The notes under the pieces were generated by a model. It had not been told where the DNA came from and made no database searches. It was given only the letters and a program-made list of their open reading frames with translations. The position numbers and the translations under genes were made by a program. 64,000 nt of DNA from TMP-24 sp041397305. Lineage in GTDB: Bacteria; Pseudomonadota; Alphaproteobacteria; Rhodobacterales; Rhodobacteraceae. Shown in pieces: positions 24,080 through 34,101 of this stretch. The stretch covers positions 186,001 to 250,000 of the forward strand of contig JAWKWX010000002.1 of assembly GCA_041397305.1 (NCBI GenBank), given 5' to 3'. Position 1 is the first letter of the stretch. Each line of letters starts with the position of its first letter.

Positions 24080-25125
24080 TCAGGATCCCTGAACGGGTCG
24101 GCGGGTACATCCGTCTCGCTCCAGCCGAGCGTTTTCCAGGTGCGTTTCATATGGTCCGGCAGCGGCGCTGTCAGCGTGATGCGCTTGCCGCTGATCGGAT
24201 GATCGAAGGCGATCGACCGCGCGTGCAGATGCAGCTTGCGGCTGATGTCGCCGCCAAGTTGCGCGCCCCAGCCGTCGCCAAGGTTTTCCTGCCCCGACCC
24301 GCCATATTTGCCGTCACCCACGATCGGATGGCCCAGCTCGGCCATATGGGCACGCAGCTGGTGGGTACGCCCGGTGATCGGCACCATCGCCACCCAGGAA
24401 GCGCGGGTGCCAAGGGCGTCAAGAACGGCGTAATCGGTGGTCGCGCGCTTCGCGCCCTCGGTCTGATCGACCTTCGAAGGATGGATGGCGACCATCTTCT
24501 CGCCCTCGCCCGCCGCGCCGCGCCCCGCCGCCTTCACGAGGCCAAAGCGGATCGTGCCCATCTTCGGGTTCGGCACGCCGGCGACGGCCGCCCAGTAGAT
24601 CTTGCGGGTGGTCCGCTGGCGGAAGGCTTCTGACAGCGCCCGCGCGATCCGGTCGGTGCGGGCCAGGAGCAATATGCCCGACGTGTCCTTGTCCAACCGG
24701 TGCACGAGCTTCGGCCGGTCCTTGAAGCCGAACATCAGGGCCGCGGTCAGCCCGTCGACATGGCGGTGCCCCTGCCCCGACCCGCCCTGCGACGGCAGGC
24801 CGGGCGGCTTGTTCAGCGCGATGATATGTTCGTCCTTCCACAGGACCGCCGCCTGGATCATCCGCGCGTCTTCGTCAGGAAGGCCGGGCACGGCGCTTGC
24901 CTCTTCGGGCCGTGTCGGCTTCGGCACCGGCGGCACGCGGACCTCGGCCCCCGGACCAATGCGCGTCGAGGCCTTGGCGCGGGCGCCGTCGACCCGGATC
25001 TGTCCGGTGCGGCACCATTTCTCGACCTGGCCCTGCGTGACCTCGGGCAGGCGTTTCTTCAGCCAGCGATCGAGCCTGCTTTCGCCGTCCGCCTCGGCAA
25101 CCGTCATCAACCTGACCCCGCTCAT
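24076..25125 (-). CDS. rluC: RluA-family 23S rRNA pseudouridine synthase (RluC-like)
   Basis: Pseudouridine synthase of 349 residues. An N-terminal S4 RNA-binding domain (SRLDRWLKKRLPEVTQGQVE, about 16-36) is followed by the catalytic domain, with the active-site Asp in LVHRLDKDTSGILLLA near residue 143. Family blocks GRTHQLRAHMAELGHPIVGD (near 270) and LHLHARSIAF come after. RluC, which modifies 23S rRNA, is the most likely member, but RluD cannot be excluded from motifs alone. It overlaps crcB upstream and the HAD gene downstream by four bases each. Confidence 0.9.
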   Translation of the reverse strand: MSGVRLMTVAEADGESRLDRWLKKRLPEVTQGQVEKWCRTGQIRVDGARAKASTRIGPGAEVRVPPVPKPTRPEEASAVPGLPDEDARMIQAAVLWKDEHIIALNKPPGLPSQGGSGQGHRHVDGLTAALMFGFKDRPKLVHRLDKDTSGILLLARTDRIARALSEAFRQRTTRKIYWAAVAGVPNPKMGTIRFGLVKAAGRGAAGEGEKMVAIHPSKVDQTEGAKRATTDYAVLDALGTRASWVAMVPITGRTHQLRAHMAELGHPIVGDGKYGGSGQENLGDGWGAQLGGDISRKLHLHARSIAFDHPISGKRITLTAPLPDHMKRTWKTLGWSETDVPADPFRDPE

Positions 25126-25499
25126 GCCAGCACCCCCCGGGCCACGCCCATCCCCGCCAGCAGTGCGGCGAGCGACAGCGCCACCGACACACCGACATAG
25201 AGCGCGGCAGCCGCAGCCTCGCCGCGCTGCCAGAGGCTGACCGCGTCCAGCGAGAAGGCCGAGAATGTGGTGAACCCGCCGAGAAGGCCGGTCATCAGCA
25301 AGGGCGCGAGGCGCGTGAGGTCACGATGCGCGAACCAGATCACCAGCACCCCCATCAGGAATGACCCCATCACATTCACGAAAAGCGTGGCCCAGGGAAA
25401 GCCGGGGCCGATCAGGCGCATCGCGGCCACGCCGGACAGATAGCGGGCCGAGGCGCCGAGGGCGCCGCCGAGGGCCACCTGGAGAAGGGTCGTAAACAT
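25122..25499 (-). CDS. crcB: Fluoride efflux channel CrcB/Fluc
   Basis: Small dual-topology fluoride channel, 125 residues with four membrane helices. Family marks are GGALGASARY near residue 11, FVNVMGSFLMG near 41, and the TGLLGGFTTFSAFSLD segment near 70 that lines the pore. Only one copy is seen here. No fluoride riboswitch was recognised upstream. It overlaps rluC, an association common in alphaproteobacteria. Confidence 0.93.
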   Translation of the reverse strand: MFTTLLQVALGGALGASARYLSGVAAMRLIGPGFPWATLFVNVMGSFLMGVLVIWFAHRDLTRLAPLLMTGLLGGFTTFSAFSLDAVSLWQRGEAAAAALYVGVSVALSLAALLAGMGVARGVLA

Positions 25500-25610
25500 G
25501 GCGCCTTCCTCTCCGCTCGCGCGCGCGATGTCAACAGAGGCTCCGGGGGCTCCTCGTCGGTATCGCGGCTCGTCGCGGGCGCGGCGAGAAGACGGCGGCG
25601 ACCGAGGAGG

Positions 25611-26921
25611 TCAGGTCTGGCGCTTGTCGCGCAGTTTCGCGAACCAGTCGACCCGCTTCTTCAGATCGCGTTCGAAGCCGCGCTCCACCGGCTGATAGAG
25701 GACCGGCCGACGCATGGTTTCGGGGAAATAGTTCTGCCCCGAAAACCCGTCCTCGGCGTCATGATCATAGGCATAGCCCGCGCCATAGCCTTCATCCTTC
25801 ATCAGCCGCGTCGGCGCGTTCAGGATGTGCTTCGGCGGCGGCTCCGACCCGGTGCGCCGCGCCTCGGCGCGGGCGGCCTTGTAGGCCGTATAGGCCGCGT
25901 TGGACTTTGGCGCCAGCGCCAGATAGATCACCGCTTGGGCGAGCGCCAGCTCGCCCTCGGGGGTGCCCAGCCGCTCGTATGTCTCCCAGGCATGCAGGCA
26001 GATCGTCTGCGCCTGGGGATCGGCCAGACCGATATCCTCGACCGACATCCGGGTGATGCGGCGAGCGAGGAAACGGGGGTCCTCGCCGCCTTCCAGCATC
26101 CGTGCGAGCCAGTAAAGCGCCGCGTCCGGGTCCGAGCCGCGCACGGATTTATGGAGCGCCGAGATCAGGTTGTAATGCTCGTCGCCTGACTTGTCGTATT
26201 TGGCGGCGCGGCGCATCAGCCGTTGCGACAGCTGATCGCGGTCCAGGGGACCGTCTATCTTCCAGGCCGCGACCTGTTCAACGAGGTTCAAAAGCGCCCG
26301 CCCGTCACCATCTGCCATTTCCAGCAGCGCCTCGCGCGCCTCGGGCCGAAGCGGCAGGGCACGGTTCAATTCCTTCTCCGCCCGTTGCGCCAGCCGCTCA
26401 AGCTCGGCAAGCGACAGGCGCGTGAGCACGATCACCTGCGCGCGGCTCAGAACGGCGGCGTTCAGCTCGAACGAGGGATTCTCGGTCGTGGCGCCGACCA
26501 GAAGGATCGTGCCGTCCTCCATATGCGGCAGGAAACTGTCCTGCTGAGCCTTGTTGAACCGGTGGATCTCATCGACGAACAGAAGCGTTCCCCTGCCCTG
26601 CCGCGCCCGCAGCTTGGCCGCGTCAAAGACCTTCCTCAGTTCCGGCACGCCCGAGAAGATCGCGCTGATCTGCACGAAGTCGCGATCGGTCGCGTCGGCC
26701 AACAGGCGTGCGATCGTGGTCTTGCCCACCCCGGGCGGCCCCCAGAAGATCACCGACGACAGGCTGCCCGCCGCGAGCATCGCGCCAAGCGGCCCTTCGG
26801 CCCCGAGGACCTTTTCCTGCCCGATGACCTCGGCAAGCGTGCGCGGCCTGATCCGGTCGGCCAAAGGCCGCGCGGGCGCGGGTGCGCCGTCTTTTCCCGC
26901 GATGTCGAACAGATCGGCCAT
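25611..26921 (-). CDS. rarA: Replication-associated recombination protein A (RarA/MgsA)
   Basis: AAA+ clamp-loader-like ATPase acting at stalled replication forks, 436 residues. Walker A is WGPPGVGKTTIAR near residue 60, Walker B LLFVDEIHRFNKAQQD near 110, sensor 1 GATTENPSFELN near 137, and the C-terminal half contains the tetramerisation helices. A 110-base gap without features separates it from crcB. It lies 53 bases after luxI on the same strand, so read-through from the quorum-sensing genes is possible. Confidence 0.93.
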   Translation of the reverse strand: MADLFDIAGKDGAPAPARPLADRIRPRTLAEVIGQEKVLGAEGPLGAMLAAGSLSSVIFWGPPGVGKTTIARLLADATDRDFVQISAIFSGVPELRKVFDAAKLRARQGRGTLLFVDEIHRFNKAQQDSFLPHMEDGTILLVGATTENPSFELNAAVLSRAQVIVLTRLSLAELERLAQRAEKELNRALPLRPEAREALLEMADGDGRALLNLVEQVAAWKIDGPLDRDQLSQRLMRRAAKYDKSGDEHYNLISALHKSVRGSDPDAALYWLARMLEGGEDPRFLARRITRMSVEDIGLADPQAQTICLHAWETYERLGTPEGELALAQAVIYLALAPKSNAAYTAYKAARAEARRTGSEPPPKHILNAPTRLMKDEGYGAGYAYDHDAEDGFSGQNYFPETMRRPVLYQPVERGFERDLKKRVDWFAKLRDKRQT

Positions 26922-26974
26922 AAGCCGACTCTAGCCGTCGCGCGGCGGGGCCGGAAGGGCCGAGTGGCCGTTCC

Positions 26975-27631
26975 TCAATTCAGCTGGCGCGAAAAATCCA
27001 TCGAGACGACCTGACAGTCCTCGCCGTCGATCTCCATCACCCGTCCCATCGCCGTCATGTCGACCCGGACGCGCGGCGCCCAGCGCGGCCAGGTGGCGGC
27101 GAGGAGCGTCAGGCAGGTCGCAGCACCCAGCTGGCGCGAGGTCTTGCCGATCTCGGCGATCAGGATCGCATGCACCTTGCGGCGGATGCCGGCGGGCACG
27201 TCGTGCGACACGAACAGGCGCGAGCTTTCCCAGATATGATCCGATACCGGTGCTTCGTCATACAGCAGATCGAACGGGATCGAATCGATCAGCCCGCGCT
27301 GCGCGTCACGGATCATGTAGGAATAAAGCCCGCAGCGCGCCGTCGTCGGCGTCAGCCGGTTGCCGGCAAGCACACGGCCATATTCGTCATGCACGACCAC
27401 CCAGCGGCTGGCCGGCGTATCGTACTGATCATATTCCATCCCCAGCGCTTCGGGCAGGGCCCAGCGCTTGAGGCTGATGAACGACTGCTTCCGCTGGCGG
27501 AAGTAATTGCCGAACAATTCGCCATGGGCATGGATATTCTCGAACGACAGGGTCGTGGTGAGAATCTCCGAACCGACGCTTTCGGCGGGACTTGCCGGCA
27601 GCAGGGTTTCCTGATCCAGAATCCGGGTCAC
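26975..27631 (-). CDS. luxI: LuxI-type acyl-homoserine-lactone synthase
   Basis: Autoinducer synthase of 218 residues, read from a GTG at 27631 that overlaps the luxR stop (GTGA) and follows AAGGAG. The invariant family residues fall at the right spacings: Arg47, Phe51, Trp57 (R-x3-F-x5-W), Asp68 and Asp71 in MEYDQYD, Arg92 in LAGNRL, and Glu135/Arg138 in WESSRLF. It should make an acyl-homoserine lactone from S-adenosylmethionine and acyl-carrier protein; chain length cannot be judged. An in-frame extension upstream lies inside luxR and is rejected. Confidence 0.92.
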   Translation of the reverse strand: MTRILDQETLLPASPAESVGSEILTTTLSFENIHAHGELFGNYFRQRKQSFISLKRWALPEALGMEYDQYDTPASRWVVVHDEYGRVLAGNRLTPTTARCGLYSYMIRDAQRGLIDSIPFDLLYDEAPVSDHIWESSRLFVSHDVPAGIRRKVHAILIAEIGKTSRQLGAATCLTLLAATWPRWAPRVRVDMTAMGRVMEIDGEDCQVVSMDFSRQLN

Positions 27632-28239
27632 AGCAGTTTGTACTCCTTGGCTCTCTGCAAGGCCTCTGCTGTGGTCCGGGCAAGAAGTTTCTGCCTGGCC
27701 GAATTCAGCCGCGCCTTGAACGCACTTTCCGATATGCCAAGCGTGGCTGCGGCCTTCGCATGGCGCATCCCCTTGGCGACGCAATTCAGCGCCTCAATCT
27801 GTGAACGTGAAAGGCTTTCAGGCGGCTCTGTAATATCATGAAGTCTCAGGACGATCGCCGCGATCGTTTCGATTTCCTGATCTTCGAACTCCCGGTCAGC
27901 CCGGGCAAAACTCGCGATGGTACGGGAACTGATGGGGCCGCAGGCAACGGTACAGCCGTACTTCAGGCCGTAAGTCGCCGCTTCCTTGAAAAGACCGAAC
28001 GGGTCCATGAGCTTGGGATCGCTCCAGCGGATCGAACCGGTGGTCGAAAATCCCCACGCGGTCATCGGATCGCGCAGGACATATCCGTTGTTCGTATAGT
28101 GATCGAGCCAGGTCTGATCGTAGGTCTGGAACGACAGAAGCGGCGAGGTGAACCGGATATGCAGGCCAACAAAATACCCGGCCGGCGCCATTAGCGCCAG
28201 TTTTCGCAGCTCGAAGTCTAGGCCTGTATTTACCGACAT
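27628..28239 (-). CDS. luxR: LuxR-type quorum-sensing transcriptional regulator
   Basis: Autoinducer-responsive regulator of 203 residues. The ligand-binding domain has the conserved Trp44, Tyr48, Asp57 and Pro58 (TWLDHYTNNGYVLRDP) and later Trp71. The C-terminal GerE-type helix-turn-helix (LSRSQIEALNCVAKGMRHAK, then GISESAFKARLNSARQKL) spans about 140-190. Start ATG at 28239; a TTG two codons before is possible. The stop overlaps the luxI start, so receptor and synthase are translationally coupled. No clear lux box was recognised upstream, although the promoter region is AT-rich. Confidence 0.92.
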   Translation of the reverse strand: MSVNTGLDFELRKLALMAPAGYFVGLHIRFTSPLLSFQTYDQTWLDHYTNNGYVLRDPMTAWGFSTTGSIRWSDPKLMDPFGLFKEAATYGLKYGCTVACGPISSRTIASFARADREFEDQEIETIAAIVLRLHDITEPPESLSRSQIEALNCVAKGMRHAKAAATLGISESAFKARLNSARQKLLARTTAEALQRAKEYKLL

Positions 28240-28527
28240 GTCCAAAATGGTAACTTGCCCCGCACAGACACAACTAGTAATTGCCGAAGTTTGACGATAT
28301 TTTTAAGGACTTTACAACTGGTTACGCGCAATCCTGTGCTTTTTGCAAGAAATATGCACCCTCCTGTTGTGGTCACCTGTGGATAATTACCGGGGTTTGG
28401 AGGCGTTTCTGTGGCGGAATCGCAACAATTTCCCGCACGCGTCCATCTGATGGGCGCCTTGAATGGCCCAGCCAGGCCCACGCACCCGGACGGCCCCCAT
28501 GATTCGACCCCAAGAGATCGTTCAGAA
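28240..28527. other. AT-rich region upstream of luxR
   Basis: About 290 bases between the rplQ terminator and luxR. Bases about 28260-28400 are clearly AT-richer than the rest of the core genome and should carry the luxR promoter and any operator. No lux-box dyad, second gene or small RNA could be supported by eye. Confidence 0.45.
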
Positions 28528-28556
28528 ATGAAAAACCCGCCCTGGCAGGCGGGTTT
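28528..28556 (-). terminator. Intrinsic terminator after rplQ
   Basis: Minus-strand stem AAACCCGCC/GGCGGGTTT (28533-28541 with 28548-28556), 6-base loop, followed by TTCATTTC. It lies 24 bases after the rplQ stop and ends the long ribosomal-protein run. Confidence 0.9.
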
Positions 28557-28579
28557 CCTTTGATCCTCGATGGGCGCGA

Positions 28580-28999
28580 TCAGCCCTCGGCGGCTTCCTC
28601 GGTTTCAACACGTGCGCGGTCGGCAGCGCCCTTGGCGCTGGTGTCCCGGTCGACGAGTTCGATGATCGCCATCGGCGCCATGTCGCCATAGCGGAAGCCC
28701 GCCTTCAGCACGCGCACGCAGCCGCCGTTGCGGTCCTTGTAGCGCGGCCCGAGAATTTCGAACAGACGCGCGACATGCTTGTCCTGCTTGAGCTGCGAGG
28801 CCGCCTGACGGCGCGCGTGCAGGTCGCCGCGCTTGGCCAGCGTGATCAGCTTTTCGATGATCGGCTTCAGTTCTTTCGCCTTCGGCAGCGTGGTCTTGAT
28901 CTGCTCATGTTCGATGAGCGATCCGGCCATGTTCGCGAACAGCGCCTTGCGGTGTTCGTGGGTCCGGTTCAGGCGGCGGTAGCCAGCACCATGGTTCAT
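28580..28999 (-). CDS. rplQ: 50S ribosomal protein L17
   Basis: Large-subunit protein of 139 residues, starting MNHGAGYRRLNRTHEHRKAL and containing IKTTLPKAKELKPIIEKLIT, the L17 core. The C-terminus has a short acidic tail (ETEEAAEG) seen in many alphaproteobacteria. It closes the alpha operon rpsM-rpsK-rpoA-rplQ and is followed by a strong terminator. Confidence 0.97.
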   Translation of the reverse strand: MNHGAGYRRLNRTHEHRKALFANMAGSLIEHEQIKTTLPKAKELKPIIEKLITLAKRGDLHARRQAASQLKQDKHVARLFEILGPRYKDRNGGCVRVLKAGFRYGDMAPMAIIELVDRDTSAKGAADRARVETEEAAEG

Positions 29000-29128
29000 T
29001 CTTCTCTCCTAACCTTCGTTTGCTTTGTCCGGCAGGGCTCTCGTCTCCCTGCTCACCTTGGGGCCGGTTGACCCATCTCTTCCCCGGCAATCCCGGGCAT
29101 TGTGGAAGGCGGGGTTTCCCCCGCCCTC

Positions 29129-30145
29129 TCAGAACTGGTCCTCGAAACGCTTGGCGAGGTCCTCGATATTTTCCGGCGGCCAGTCCTCGACATCCATCCC
29201 GAGATGCAGGCCCATGCCCGAGAGCACTTCCTTGATCTCGTTCAGCGACTTGCGGCCGAAGTTCGGGGTGCGCAGCATCTCGGCTTCGGTCTTCTGGATC
29301 AGGTCGCCGATATAGACGATATTGTCGTTCTTCAGGCAGTTGGCCGAACGCACCGAAAGTTCCAGCTCGTCCACCTTCTTCAGCAGCAGCGGGTTGAACT
29401 CCAGCCCGTCGTCCGCATCCGCCTTCGAGGCCGCTTCCGGCTCGTCGAAGTTGACGAAGATACCCAGCTGGTCCTGAAGGATACGCGCGGCATAGGCCAC
29501 GGCATCCTCGGGCGTCAGCGAGCCGTCGGTGTCGATCTTCATCGTCAGCTTGTCATAGTCCAGGACCTGGCCCTCGCGGGTCGGCTGAACCTCGTAGCTC
29601 ACGCGCTTGACCGGCGAATAGATCGCGTCGATCGGGATAAGGCCGATCGGCGCATCTTCCGGGCGGTTCTTGTCGGCCGAGACATAGCCCTTGCCGGTCT
29701 CGACGGTCAGTTCCATGAACAGGTCCGCGCCATCGTCGAGGTGGCAGATCACATGGTCCTTGTTCAGAACCTCGATCCCGTTCGATTCCGAAATTTCCGC
29801 GGCGGTGACGACACCCGGGCCCTTGGCGGAGATCGACAGGCGCTTCGGCCCTTCGACTTCCATCTTCAGGCTGACGCCTTTGAGGTTCAGCACGATATCG
29901 GTGACATCCTCGCGCACCCCGGCGACCGAGGAGAATTCGTGCAGAACGTTGTCAATCTGCACCGAGGTGATCGCCGCGCCCTGCAGCGACGACATCAGCA
30001 CGCGGCGCAGCGCGTTGCCGAGCGTCAGGCCGAAGCCACGCTCCAGCGGTTCGGCAACGAGCGTCGCCTGACGGGCCGGATCCTTGCCCGGCCGCACATC
30101 AAGCTGCGCGGGCTTGATCAGGTTTTCCCAATTCTTGTGGATCAT
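29129..30145 (-). CDS. rpoA: DNA-directed RNA polymerase subunit alpha
   Basis: Alpha subunit, 338 residues from the ATG at 30145 (MIHKNWENLIKP), with GGAGG upstream. The N-terminal dimerisation/assembly domain includes LERGFGLTLGNALRRVLMSS near residue 35. The C-terminal domain that contacts UP elements and activators begins near 245 and has LSVRSANCLKNDNI and RKSLNEIKEVL. Order and spacing within the alpha operon are standard. Confidence 0.97.
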   Translation of the reverse strand: MIHKNWENLIKPAQLDVRPGKDPARQATLVAEPLERGFGLTLGNALRRVLMSSLQGAAITSVQIDNVLHEFSSVAGVREDVTDIVLNLKGVSLKMEVEGPKRLSISAKGPGVVTAAEISESNGIEVLNKDHVICHLDDGADLFMELTVETGKGYVSADKNRPEDAPIGLIPIDAIYSPVKRVSYEVQPTREGQVLDYDKLTMKIDTDGSLTPEDAVAYAARILQDQLGIFVNFDEPEAASKADADDGLEFNPLLLKKVDELELSVRSANCLKNDNIVYIGDLIQKTEAEMLRTPNFGRKSLNEIKEVLSGMGLHLGMDVEDWPPENIEDLAKRFEDQF

Positions 30146-30260
30146 GCGTTTCGCCTCCATTCTTGCCCGTCACCCATGTCCAGAGGTGAAGGACGCCCGA
30201 GGGATCAAACAAATAATCCGGGCCGCGAGAAATCCCGCGACCCGGCTCTTTCCGAATGCG

Positions 30261-30656
30261 TCAGACGCGGCGCCGCTTCGGCGGACGGCAGCCATTGTGG
30301 GCAATCGGCGTCACGTCGCGGATCGACGTGATGTTGAAGCCCACGGCGGCCAGCGCGCGGAGCGCCGATTCACGACCCGAACCGGGGCCCTGAACTTCGA
30401 CTTCCAGCGTCTTCAGACCATGTTCCTGTGCCTTCTTGCCCGCATCTTCGGCGGCCATCTGGGCGGCGTAAGGGGTCGATTTGCGCGACCCCTTGAAGCC
30501 CATGGTGCCGGCCGACGACCAGGCGATCGCATTGCCCTGCACGTCCGAGATCAGGATCTTGGTGTTGTTGAAGGACGAGTTCACATGAGCAACGCCAGCG
30601 GCGATGTTCTTGCGCTCTTTCCGCTTCATGCGGGTCGCTTTGGTATCACGTGCCAT
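30261..30656 (-). CDS. rpsK: 30S ribosomal protein S11
   Basis: Platform protein of the small subunit, 131 residues, MARDTKATRMKRKERKNI at the start and the S11 block VQGPGSGRESALRAL near residue 88, ending in NGCRPPKRRRV. It follows rpsM by 15 bases and precedes rpoA by 115 bases. Confidence 0.97.
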   Translation of the reverse strand: MARDTKATRMKRKERKNIAAGVAHVNSSFNNTKILISDVQGNAIAWSSAGTMGFKGSRKSTPYAAQMAAEDAGKKAQEHGLKTLEVEVQGPGSGRESALRALAAVGFNITSIRDVTPIAHNGCRPPKRRRV

Positions 30657-30671
30657 TCTGTTGCGCTCCCC

Positions 30672-31040
30672 TTACTTCTTCTTGCCGGCGATGGGCTTCG
30701 CCGGGCCCTTGCGGGTGCGGGCGTTGGTGTGGGTGCGCTGGCCGCGAACCGGCAGGTTCTTGCGGTGACGAAGACCGCGGTAGCAGCCGAGGTCCATCAG
30801 ACGCTTGATGTTCATCGTGACTTCGCGGCGAAGGTCACCTTCGACGGTCAGGTTCGCGTCGATAAATTCGCGGATCGCCAGAACTTCGGCGTCGGCAAGC
30901 TCGTTCACGCGACGGGCGCGGTCGATCTTGAGCGATTCACAGATCTTCTCCGCGAACATCGGGCCGATGCCGTGGATATACTGAAGGGCGATGGGGACGC
31001 GTTTCCCCGTCGGAATGTTGACGCCAGCAATACGTGCCAC
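30672..31040 (-). CDS. rpsM: 30S ribosomal protein S13
   Basis: Head protein of the small subunit, 122 residues. The start is a GTG at 31040 (reads MARIAGVNIPTGKRV), preceded by AAAGGA; a longer frame to 31154 is not homologous. Conserved blocks are YIHGIGPMFAEKI, RRVNELADAEV and the basic tail GQRTHTNARTRKGPAK. It heads the alpha operon after adk. Confidence 0.96.
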   Translation of the reverse strand: MARIAGVNIPTGKRVPIALQYIHGIGPMFAEKICESLKIDRARRVNELADAEVLAIREFIDANLTVEGDLRREVTMNIKRLMDLGCYRGLRHRKNLPVRGQRTHTNARTRKGPAKPIAGKKK

Positions 31041-31208
31041 GCGTATGTCCTTTCGTTGCGGTTCCGTCGTGCCAGAACCTTTTTTCACAACCATGGGCCC
31101 GGAGGTTTGCGACCTTCGGACCCGCTTGTCCGCCTTGCTGCGGAAATTCGCCAAATCGGGGCGATTCTCGTCAGAGACGCCGTGAACTAGTGGGTTTGGC
31201 GGTGAAGG

Positions 31209-31868
31209 TCAAGCCGCCGATTGCTGATCCAGAATCTGGGCCAGAGCCTTGGCAACCGCGTCGATCTCGGCGAGCCCGTCGACGGTGAAGAGATCGCCCA
31301 GCGCATAGTAATAACCGATGAGCGGCGAGGTCTTCTTGTAATATTCCATCAGCCGGACCTTCAGGCTTTCGGCATTATCGTCCGCCCGGCGCCTCATGTC
31401 CGACGAGCCGCACACATCGCACACGCCCGCCGTCTTCGTGGGCCTCGTCTCGTCGTGATAGACCTCGCCGCAATTGCCGCAGGTGAAGCGGCCCGAAATG
31501 CGGCGGACAAGCGCATCATCATCGACGCGCATCTCGATCACCGCGTTCAGTTCCTGCCCCGAACGACGCAGCATGGCCCCAAGCGCATCAGCCTGACCGA
31601 GCGTGCGGGGAAAGCCGTCGAAGATGAAGCCGCTGCCACCCGCACCGCGCATCTTCTCCTCGATCAGCCCGATGACGATCTCGTCGGTCACCAGATCGCC
31701 GCGGTCCATGACCTCGGCGACCTTCTTTCCCATCTCCGTCCCACTGGTACGCGCCTCGCGCAGCATGTCGCCCGTCGACAGCTGCACCATTCCGCGTTCT
31801 TCCACGAGTTTGCGAGCTTGCGTTCCCTTGCCCGCGCCCGGCGGTCCCAGCAGGATGATGTTGTTCAT
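31209..31868 (-). CDS. adk: Adenylate kinase
   Basis: Converts ATP plus AMP to two ADP. The 219-residue long form has the P-loop LLGPPGAGKGTQA near residue 6, the FDGFPRTLGQADAL block near 82, and a LID domain with four cysteines (FTCGNCGEVYHDE and GVCDVCGSSD), so the LID probably binds zinc. It starts 7 bases after the secY stop, the usual secY-adk-rpsM order. Confidence 0.96.
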   Translation of the reverse strand: MNNIILLGPPGAGKGTQARKLVEERGMVQLSTGDMLREARTSGTEMGKKVAEVMDRGDLVTDEIVIGLIEEKMRGAGGSGFIFDGFPRTLGQADALGAMLRRSGQELNAVIEMRVDDDALVRRISGRFTCGNCGEVYHDETRPTKTAGVCDVCGSSDMRRRADDNAESLKVRLMEYYKKTSPLIGYYYALGDLFTVDGLAEIDAVAKALAQILDQQSAA

Positions 31869-31875
31869 TAAGACC

Positions 31876-33237
<1,362 letters not shown>

Positions 33238-33256
33238 TTCCGTCTCTTTCAAGTCA

Positions 33257-33288
33257 GCGCCGCCGAACCGGTCTCCGGTCGGCGGCGC
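33257..33288 (-). other. Strong GC hairpin between rplO and secY
   Basis: GCGCCGCCG/CGGCGGCGC outer stem with an inner ACCGG/CCGGT stem around TCT and one bulged base. No T-run follows, so it may act as an RNA processing or pausing point rather than a true terminator. Confidence 0.6.
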
Positions 33289-33338
33289 CTGGAAAAACCA
33301 TAGCCTATGTAAGCGGCGAGCCCGCCGCCCGCAACGGC

Positions 33339-33809
33339 TTATTCGGCGGCTGTCGCCGCAACTTTCAGCGAGCCGCCCGCTTTCTCGACCGCCGCGACCG
33401 CCGAGGCGGAGGCACCGGTGACCGACAGGTTGAGCTTCGCCTTGATCTCGCCCTTGGCGAGGATACGGATGCCGTCGAACTTGCGCGTGGTCAGGCCCGC
33501 GGCGACGAGGACGTCCTCGGTGATCTCGGACTTCGCGTCGAGCTTGCCCGCATCGACGAATTTCTGGATCAGGCCGAGGTTGATGACGGCGAATTTCTTC
33601 TGGTTGGGCTTGTTGAAGCCGCGCTTCGGCAGGCGCCGGTAAAGCGGCATCTGGCCGCCTTCGTAACCACCGAGTGCCACGCCCGAACGAGAGGTCTGGC
33701 CCTTGATGCCGCGGCCGGCGGTCTTGCCCTTGCCCGAACCCGGACCGCGCGCAACGCGCTTGGATTTCTTGGCCGCACCGGGATTGTCCCGGAGTTCATT
33801 CAGTTTCAT
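33339..33809 (-). CDS. rplO: 50S ribosomal protein L15
   Basis: Large-subunit protein of 156 residues: MKLNELRDNPGAAKKSKRV, the glycine-rich RGPGSGKGKTAGRGIKGQTSR, then GGQMPLYRRLPKRGFN. Its ATG at 33809 is preceded by a GGAG-type site. Unlike the usual order, it does not directly follow rpmD; a GFA-type gene and a terminator separate them. Confidence 0.97.
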   Translation of the reverse strand: MKLNELRDNPGAAKKSKRVARGPGSGKGKTAGRGIKGQTSRSGVALGGYEGGQMPLYRRLPKRGFNKPNQKKFAVINLGLIQKFVDAGKLDAKSEITEDVLVAAGLTTRKFDGIRILAKGEIKAKLNLSVTGASASAVAAVEKAGGSLKVAATAAE

Positions 33810-33930
33810 GTCGCTTCTCCTTGCCGGATGCGGCCCCCAGCGACGGGAGCGGCCGAACACGGCGTTTCTTGGTGTGAGTCGGCACCCATCGGTCCGACCC
33901 GGGGGCTATAGACGCTCCCCCCTCTCATGG

Positions 33931-34091
33931 CAAGCCCGTGGCCATCACCTCGGGCGTCGCGACCAGTCTGAAATGAACGCCCGGGTGCCCCTTACCCCGA
34001 CCGTCCGTTCGGAGGAAAGCCCCGCGGCGCTTCCCTGCGTCAGCGTCAATCGGACTGGGAAAGGCTCCACCGGAGCCTTTCCGTTCGGTCC
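33931..34091. repeat. Dispersed two-block repeat, copy 1
   Basis: Block A (33931-33964, CAAGCCCGTGGCCATCACCT...) and block B (34014-34091, 78 bases) are repeated at 39712-39745 and 39867-39944. Block B ends in a perfect 11-bp hairpin GGAAAGGCTCC-ACC-GGAGCCTTTCC at 34058-34082. It follows the GFA gene on the minus strand. The remaining 292-base gap upstream of rplO holds nothing else recognisable. Confidence 0.75.
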
Positions 34092-34101
34092 GCCGGGGAG
34101 A

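Noticed and set aside
25400..25610. Fluoride riboswitch for crcB
   Set aside because: The 110-base gap before crcB shows no recognisable fluoride aptamer pattern.
27631..27784. Longer luxI reading upstream of 27631
   Set aside because: It lies inside luxR and is not needed: the GTG at 27631 has a good ribosome site and gives the normal length.
28240..28400. lux box before luxR
   Set aside because: AT-rich sequence is present but no convincing 18-20 base dyad was found by eye.
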